DNA of 64,000 nucleotides, taken from IMG/VR virus record IMGVR_UViG_3300048929_000179, positions 1 through 64,000 of that record. One strand, 5' to 3'. The notes under the pieces were generated by a model, which ran no database searches, was not told the DNA's origin, and was given only the letters and a program-made list of their open reading frames with translations. Position numbers and translations under genes: made by a program. Below are positions 59,684 to 64,000 of this stretch, piece after piece. Source of the DNA: a virus. The stretch's first letter is position 1; each line of letters begins with the position of its first letter.

Positions 59684-59863
59684 ATGGCAAAGAAAACTTT
59701 CGGAACCTCGATTGATGAAAAGATTATACAGGATTTCAAGGTAGCCTGTGCACAGAACAACATTCCAATGAATACTGCAATGGAATTATTCATGAAAGCG
59801 TATGCTGAAGGCAGATTTAAAATTGATATCCAATATGAAATGAATCAATATGAGGAAAAATAA
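59684..59863 (+). CDS. Arc/CopG-type ribbon-helix-helix regulator
   Basis: 59 residues from the ATG at 59684 behind AAAGGAGGTAAGA. Strand TFGTSIDEKIIQDFKVAC and helix NNIPMNTAMELFMKAYAEG form the ribbon-helix-helix, a paralogue of the protein encoded at 4116-4301. An antisense small RNA ends at its stop codon, and the next gene is an ORF6N/ORF6C antirepressor-type protein, so the arc-sRNA-antirepressor order is seen twice in this genome. Confidence 0.8.
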   Translation: MAKKTFGTSIDEKIIQDFKVACAQNNIPMNTAMELFMKAYAEGRFKIDIQYEMNQYEEK

Positions 59864-59931
59864 ATAGATGGCTGCTCACCGTCCAAAGTTAACAACCATC
59901 TATCACAGACACTTGAACAAAGTCAAAGTGC
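59862..59931 (-). ncRNA. Predicted antisense small RNA (third member)
   Basis: On the minus strand TTGAAA (59961-59966), 17-bp spacer, TATTAT (59938-59943). The RNA has a 5' hairpin CACTT...AAGTG and a terminator stem ATAGATGG/CCATCTAT (59896-59903 with 59864-59871) followed by TTATTTTTCC. The loop contains AACTTTGGACGGTG, as in the RNA at 4050-4118. It is complementary to the 3' end and downstream leader of the RHH message. Confidence 0.6.
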
Positions 59932-60207
59932 ATAATTATAATACACTATCTAACGACTTATTTCAAGTCAGATTTCCCAATTGATAAATAATTAAGGGTT
60001 GCAACACCTGGAACGGGCAACGCAAGTTATAGAGCGTTAAGGGAATGAAGCGAAATGTTCGTGAGATCTGTCAGAGATGACAGCCGTTTGAATAGCCGTG
60101 AGGTCACGCCGAACTGAAAAAGTAGACATTCTAACAGGTTGAAATACCTATATAAATAACAGTCAAAACAAACTGATTGTAATTTAAAGAAAAAGGAGAT
60201 TTTAAGA
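59864..60207 (+). other. Non-coding leader between RHH and antirepressor genes
   Basis: About 340 bases without a gene on the plus strand. It contains the antisense RNA locus and structured RNA copy B (60019-60147), then the ribosome site AAAAAGGAG of the 60208 gene. Confidence 0.55.
60019..60147 (+). ncRNA. Conserved structured RNA motif, copy B
   Basis: Hairpin AACGC...GCGTT (60019-60038), GAAGCGAAAT (60047-60056), stem GTTC/GAAC (60057-60060 with 60111-60114) extended by GTG/CAC and enclosing CTGTC-AGAGAT-GACAG, then TGAAAAAGTAGACA (60115-60128) and hairpin AGGT-TGAAAT-ACCT. Same order and the same two unpaired blocks as copy A. It lies in the leader of the antirepressor-type gene. Confidence 0.65.
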
Positions 60208-60927
60208 ATGGAGAATGTTATAAAAATTAACGAAACAGATTTGCATGTAAAAATGTGGAGCGGTCAAAGAATGGTTACTTTATCAGATATAGACAAAGTA
60301 CACGATAGACCAACAGGCACAGCTAGAAGAAACTTCAACGAGAACAAAAATCATTTGAACTTAGATGAGGATTATATCGTACGAAATTCGTACGAAGCAA
60401 AAACAGAATATAACATAGTGGCTCCCAACGGTTTGACGTTGTTAACTGAAAGTGGTTACTTACTCCTTGTAAAATCCTTTACCGATGATTTAGCATGGGA
60501 AGTACAGAGGAAACTTGTAAACAGTTATTTCAAACTGCAAGAACTGGCTCCACAATCAATGGAAGTATTAGCGTTACAGAAACACCTTGACGTTATGTTT
60601 GTTCAAATCAATAACATGGAATCCATGATTGAGAAACAGCTTGAAATATTCGAACAGACGAAAACACAGCTTGATAAGGTAATGTCAAACATGACACTTA
60701 CAACGGTTCAGCAGAACAAAATTCACCGACTTGCAAAAGATAGAGTAAGTTTTCTTTTAGGTGGTGCTCATTCGCCGGAATACAAGAGTAATTCCAGAAT
60801 GTACTTCATCAATCTTTGGAACGGCTTAAAGGCACGTTTCGAATGTGGCAGCCATTGGCAGGACTTGAATCCAGCGGCATATGATGGTGCCGTGAAATAC
60901 GTCCAGAAATGGTCATATAGCGAATAA
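60208..60927 (+). CDS. ORF6N/ORF6C-type antirepressor protein
   Basis: 239 residues. Residues 10-100 are an ORF6N domain (RMVTLSDIDKVHDRPTGTAR, VAPNGLTLLTESGYLLLVKS). Residues 165-239 an ORF6C domain (QQNKIHRLAKDRVSFLLGGA; YFINLWNGLKARFECGSHWQ, DLNPAAYDGAVKYVQKW). A coiled coil joins them. Such phage proteins act as antirepressors or early regulators. It follows the RHH gene and the structured leader and is followed by a terminator. Confidence 0.85.
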   Translation: MENVIKINETDLHVKMWSGQRMVTLSDIDKVHDRPTGTARRNFNENKNHLNLDEDYIVRNSYEAKTEYNIVAPNGLTLLTESGYLLLVKSFTDDLAWEVQRKLVNSYFKLQELAPQSMEVLALQKHLDVMFVQINNMESMIEKQLEIFEQTKTQLDKVMSNMTLTTVQQNKIHRLAKDRVSFLLGGAHSPEYKSNSRMYFINLWNGLKARFECGSHWQDLNPAAYDGAVKYVQKWSYSE

Positions 60928-60937
60928 TAAACAGGGC

Positions 60938-60972
60938 TTACACTTTTCATAGGGTGTGAGCCTTTTCTATTA
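60938..60972 (+). terminator. Rho-independent terminator
   Basis: GGCTTACAC pairs with GTGTGAGCC and is followed by TTTTCTATT. Confidence 0.75.
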
Positions 60973-60993
60973 AAAATAAGGAGGAGTTATAAT

Positions 60994-61335
60994 ATGAATA
61001 AATTATTTGAAGTATACACAGAGAACAAAACCACAAAGGAATTAGAAGAACTAAAACATTATTATGTCACCAATAAATCGGGCTGTAATTTTGAACAAGG
61101 AGCAAGGCTATGTATTGAAAAAGAGAACGAAAATATTCTAATTGAATTAGATTTACCTACACTTGACCTTAAAGAACAACTTGACGGGAAAGGGGGAAAG
61201 GTATACATGACAGCTTACGCATACACTGGAAAGCTTGAAGATTATGATTGCGAAAATGAAATTGATAGTAAATTCTTTGTTGGAGATTTAGCAAACGCAG
61301 AACAGATAATGTTAGAGTATGCATTGTCATTATAA
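60994..61335 (+). CDS. Early hypothetical protein
   Basis: 113 residues with AAGGAGG upstream. Acidic alpha-beta protein (KLFEVYTENKTTKELEELKH; CIEKENENILIELDLPTLDL). No family recognised. Start of a run of unknown early genes that extends to the right edge. Confidence 0.6.
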   Translation: MNKLFEVYTENKTTKELEELKHYYVTNKSGCNFEQGARLCIEKENENILIELDLPTLDLKEQLDGKGGKVYMTAYAYTGKLEDYDCENEIDSKFFVGDLANAEQIMLEYALSL

Positions 61336-61371
61336 TACTGTCAAATAGTACTTTTATAAGGAGGTAGCAAA

Positions 61372-61596
61372 ATGGGTTATCATACACATAAAAACAGTTT
61401 TTTCTTATATGACAAAGAGAATGAAAGAAGATGGGAGTATTTTAAAACCACGGATAAGTATTTTAGCCAATACTCCGAATATTTTAAAAGTTGCAACAAA
61501 TGGATATCACCAACAAACACAACCGACGAAATTTGTAAAGAAGACTATTACGAAGCATTGTCGATTAATACAGAAGAACTAAGAAAAGCAATATAA
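61372..61596 (+). CDS. Early hypothetical protein
   Basis: 74 residues with AAGGAGG upstream. Aromatic and charged (YHTHKNSFFLYDKENERRWE). Followed by a terminator. No family recognised. Confidence 0.6.
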   Translation: MGYHTHKNSFFLYDKENERRWEYFKTTDKYFSQYSEYFKSCNKWISPTNTTDEICKEDYYEALSINTEELRKAI

Positions 61597-61612
61597 TATA
61601 TTTATCTCCAGT

Positions 61613-61650
61613 TTGAAGCCATTGGACAGCGTTCCAGTGGCTTTTATAGT
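61613..61650 (+). terminator. Rho-independent terminator
   Basis: AGCCATTGGA pairs with TCCAGTGGCT over 10 bp and is followed by TTTATAG. Confidence 0.7.
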
Positions 61651-61687
61651 GGGAATAAACCAATTAAATTAAACGGAGGTAATTATC

Positions 61688-61873
61688 ATGAAAAGAGAAT
61701 ATAAAGTGTTTAAAGATGCAGTTGGGAAAACATTTGTAATATGGAGTGATATGATAAGAAGATGCTTATTTGCGGGAAGCGTAGGGGAATTAAGAGAGGT
61801 TGAAGTCGGATTTTTTGAAAGAGATAAGAATCAATTAGCTAACATTATGTCAGTGGCAAAGAGATATAAATAA
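61688..61873 (+). CDS. Early hypothetical protein
   Basis: 61 residues, CGGAGG upstream. Basic (KREYKVFKDAVGKTFVIWSD). No family recognised. Confidence 0.55.
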   Translation: MKREYKVFKDAVGKTFVIWSDMIRRCLFAGSVGELREVEVGFFERDKNQLANIMSVAKRYK

Positions 61874-61895
61874 AGGAAAGGTTATAGGTGATATT

Positions 61896-62354
61896 ATGAT
61901 TCAGATTAAAGCACATTATGGTGATTGGAAAGAAGTTACAGCAGAACAGGCAATTGATTTTTATAAAACATTTTGCAGTGGATCAACTGCATTAAGCCAA
62001 GAAGAAAAGGAAAAAAGTTTTAATAAAGATCATATTGATGGAGCAACAATAAAAGCCATTTATAATAATGGAAGATTTGAGCCTAAACTAGAAACAGAAG
62101 AACAAAAGAATGAAAGGATGTTTTTACATTATAAACAAAGAATTATGTCAGGTGATAGACCAATTAAAAATACAACGCGTTTCAATGTAATAGAATATCT
62201 TTGTAGCTTTCCTAAAATCAACCCATATGAAATGGCAGCCAGCATATTAAAAGAAGGTTGGACAATAAATTATGATGATTCATCTATTTGCATAAATGAA
62301 AATGAAATTAAGCGTAGAAGAGTAGAAAAATTATTGAAATTGCAGGAGGTATAG
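61896..62354 (+). CDS. Early hypothetical protein
   Basis: 152 residues, AAAGGTTATAGGTGAT upstream. Helical, charged (YGDWKEVTAEQAIDFYKTFC) with EEQKNERMFLHYKQRIMSGD in the middle. Three bases separate it from the next gene. No family recognised. Confidence 0.6.
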   Translation: MIQIKAHYGDWKEVTAEQAIDFYKTFCSGSTALSQEEKEKSFNKDHIDGATIKAIYNNGRFEPKLETEEQKNERMFLHYKQRIMSGDRPIKNTTRFNVIEYLCSFPKINPYEMAASILKEGWTINYDDSSICINENEIKRRRVEKLLKLQEV

Positions 62355-62357
62355 ACA

Positions 62358-62669
62358 ATGCGAAAAGTAACTTTTGTTATAGACGATGTGGCAAGCATGA
62401 GGGAATTATATAAGGACGATTTAACAGAAGAACTAACAAAAGACAAGGAATCATTCAAGGTTATATATTCACTCATAGGCAATAAAGATCCTGATAGATA
62501 TGAACTGCATGACATGAATGGAAATAAGCTGAATGTAAACGATTTAAACGGATACCAGAGGGGTTGTATTATTAATGATTGTTTCAAATACTTTTCTGGA
62601 AAAGGTAATTATTGTTTTGAAACTGCTAAACCTTTTGGAGTTATAAGTATAACAGAAAGTGAGGTATAA
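62358..62669 (+). CDS. Early hypothetical protein
   Basis: 103 residues with AGGAGG in the end of the previous gene. VTFVIDDVASMRELYKDDLT begins a small alpha-beta domain. Three bases before the next gene. No family recognised. Confidence 0.6.
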   Translation: MRKVTFVIDDVASMRELYKDDLTEELTKDKESFKVIYSLIGNKDPDRYELHDMNGNKLNVNDLNGYQRGCIINDCFKYFSGKGNYCFETAKPFGVISITESEV

Positions 62670-62672
62670 ACT

Positions 62673-63317
62673 ATGTTACCATATATTAGAAGTAATACAG
62701 GATTTTACAATCATATTGCAGAGGAATATTTTACAGTTACATTACAGGCAAAAAACAAAGAAGAGCATGAAAAGTTACTCTTTTCTTTTTGTAAAAGATG
62801 GCAAAGAGAATTGACAGATGAAAATGTGCTCGCTTATTTTGTTGAGTCTGGAGAAATGGAACCGGACATGGTAGACGAATTCAGACAGTTTTATATTGAG
62901 AATGCGGAACCATTTCAGAAAGCAATTATCAACACAAAGTTGATTATAGGGAATAAATATACCCTTGTTTACATGAATGAATTTGGCTTTCCTGTAGCTG
63001 ATAAAATCGTGTTTAAAGGCGTTTCACCTTGCCAGTATGCACAATATACGGATGCGATTAGAATGACGGCTAGAAGGGCAAGAAAGCGCAGCAATGTGTA
63101 CATTAATTTCTATGATTCCAGTCTTGCAATACATGAAGGTTGGAACGACTTACCGGAAGAAATTACACATGAAAAAATAGGGGATCACTTGAAGCAATCA
63201 AAGTATAGCTGTTTTGATGCCAGATACTTTGAAGATTGTGTTAAACATTTTGGGAAGCCAGTGGTCGAGTATAGAAACTTTAAAACAAGGGAATCAGATG
63301 GAAAAGTATTTGCATAG
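62673..63317 (+). CDS. Early hypothetical protein
   Basis: 214 residues, GTGAGG upstream. Helical N-terminal half (ITLQAKNKEEHEKLLFSF-like; RWQRELTDENVLAYFVESGE) and a C-terminal alpha-beta half with a basic RMTARRARKRSNVYINFYDS. No family recognised. The run from 61896 to here is a compact operon. Confidence 0.6.
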   Translation: MLPYIRSNTGFYNHIAEEYFTVTLQAKNKEEHEKLLFSFCKRWQRELTDENVLAYFVESGEMEPDMVDEFRQFYIENAEPFQKAIINTKLIIGNKYTLVYMNEFGFPVADKIVFKGVSPCQYAQYTDAIRMTARRARKRSNVYINFYDSSLAIHEGWNDLPEEITHEKIGDHLKQSKYSCFDARYFEDCVKHFGKPVVEYRNFKTRESDGKVFA

Positions 63318-63373
63318 AACAGAACACGCTCAAAAGTAAGTTTTACGGACTTATAAAACAAGGAGGTTCTACG

Positions 63374-63766
63374 GTGGTAAAGTATTTAATTTATGATGAT
63401 AAACTAAGCACAGATAATAATGTTGTGGTAAAAGATGAAAGTAAAAATATTTTTAATGATTTGCTTGTAGATGATGAAAATTTCAAATGGAAACTACATG
63501 CAACCAGAATGTTAAAATATGGAACATATACAAAAACTACATGGATTCAACATGGAAGGTTTAGATTTGATATTGAATATTATTCAGATCAACAATTTTT
63601 CTACATATTTTGTAGATATGACAATAACAACAGAGAATATAATAATGGAACCAACAGGACTGTAACGCTTAATCAAATAAAAGTGCATGGTAATGATAAC
63701 TTAACCGTGTATAAAGTTATTGAACAGTGGAAAGAAGACTTTGTAAATGAAATCAAAGCAATATAA
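63374..63766 (+). CDS. Early hypothetical protein
   Basis: 130 residues starting with GTG at 63374, seven bases behind AGGAGG. A beta-rich protein with many aromatic residues (WIQHGRFRFDIEYYSDQQFF). No family recognised. Confidence 0.6.
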   Translation: MVKYLIYDDKLSTDNNVVVKDESKNIFNDLLVDDENFKWKLHATRMLKYGTYTKTTWIQHGRFRFDIEYYSDQQFFYIFCRYDNNNREYNNGTNRTVTLNQIKVHGNDNLTVYKVIEQWKEDFVNEIKAI

Positions 63767-63808
63767 CACAGTCAATTTGTAATTCTACGCAGAAAGGAAA
63801 GATATCTT

Positions 63809-64000
63809 ATGATAACAGAAACCATTAAAAGTGGCGTGTATAAATGTTTTGATGATGAAACATTATTATTAATTATTACGGATTTAGGAAATAATATTTA
63901 TAGAGCTGTCAATAAAGATACAGACATGACGGCGGAAATAATTAGATTAGAACCAGACAAAGTATCAATGAAAAGCATCGAGCATAAAGTAACAGATAAA
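63809..64000 (+). CDS. Early hypothetical protein, N-terminal part
   Basis: The ATG at 63809 has AAAGGAAAG upstream, and 64 codons are open to the right edge (MITETIKSGVYKCFDDETLL). Beta-rich. Incomplete; no family recognised. Confidence 0.5.
   Translation, partial: MITETIKSGVYKCFDDETLLLIITDLGNNIYRAVNKDTDMTAEIIRLEPDKVSMKSIEHKVTDK

Noticed and set aside
1-64000. CRISPR array or diversity-generating retroelement
   Set aside because: No regular spaced repeats and no reverse transcriptase gene seen on either strand.

Overview
The window is a large part of the genome of a temperate, long-tailed (siphovirus-type) phage or prophage of a low-GC Firmicute. A clostridial host, probably of the Lachnospiraceae, is inferred from strong AGGAGG ribosome sites, sigma-A promoters with 17-bp spacers, LLH-holin and XhlA lysis genes, and choline-binding-type (GWWY/WYYF) repeats in three proteins. 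No host chromosomal gene is recognisable.

Layout. Positions 1-53,900 are read almost entirely on the minus strand, so the module runs from high to low coordinates. From 53.4 down to 39.4 kb lie a winged-helix replication-initiator-like gene next to iteron-like repeats, a CoiA-like nuclease, a YonO/QDE-1-type RNA polymerase split by a group I intron in its catalytic motif, a beta-CASP nuclease, ClpP, a metallophosphoesterase, HU, a tyrosine recombinase and two tandem serine tRNAs. From 39.4 to 25.7 kb are an amidase endolysin and the head genes: probable TerS, TerL, portal, protease-scaffold with a nested scaffold start, major capsid, connectors and tail tube. From 25.7 to 6.9 kb are a RecU resolvase, holins, a tail fibre, a 2190-residue tape measure, Dit and the tail-tip protein. 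Two free-standing Vsr-like homing endonucleases and an IS605-type TnpB element sit in gene junctions. From 6.9 to 2 kb is an accessory zone: a secreted protein with its own promoter, a PemK/MazF-like protein followed by a probable small RNA, and an Arc-like/antisense-RNA/antirepressor module laid out like immI of phage P22. Positions 1-2 kb hold baseplate or receptor-binding genes.

Positions 53.9-55.7 kb are a gene-poor control region with three GTTGT-ACAAC palindromes and a minus-strand XRE regulator. From 55.7 kb to the end the plus strand carries early genes, mostly tiny and unknown, behind TTGACA-17-TATAMT promoters. They are interspersed with structured non-coding RNA, including two copies of one conserved RNA architecture and members of a small antisense-RNA family.

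Most unusual points: (1) seven to nine enzyme and accessory genes have a good ribosome site at the right distance but AUA, AUC or AUU where AUG is expected; (2) the intron interrupts the DxDGD motif of the RNA polymerase; (3) three convergent small RNAs, each beside a small DNA-binding regulator, share a terminator loop ACTTTGGNCGGTG, one of them inside the arc-ant-like module; (4) a paired structured-RNA motif with a covarying stem lies at about 58.0 and 60.1 kb. Family names rest on recognition of sequence motifs by eye; no database search was run.
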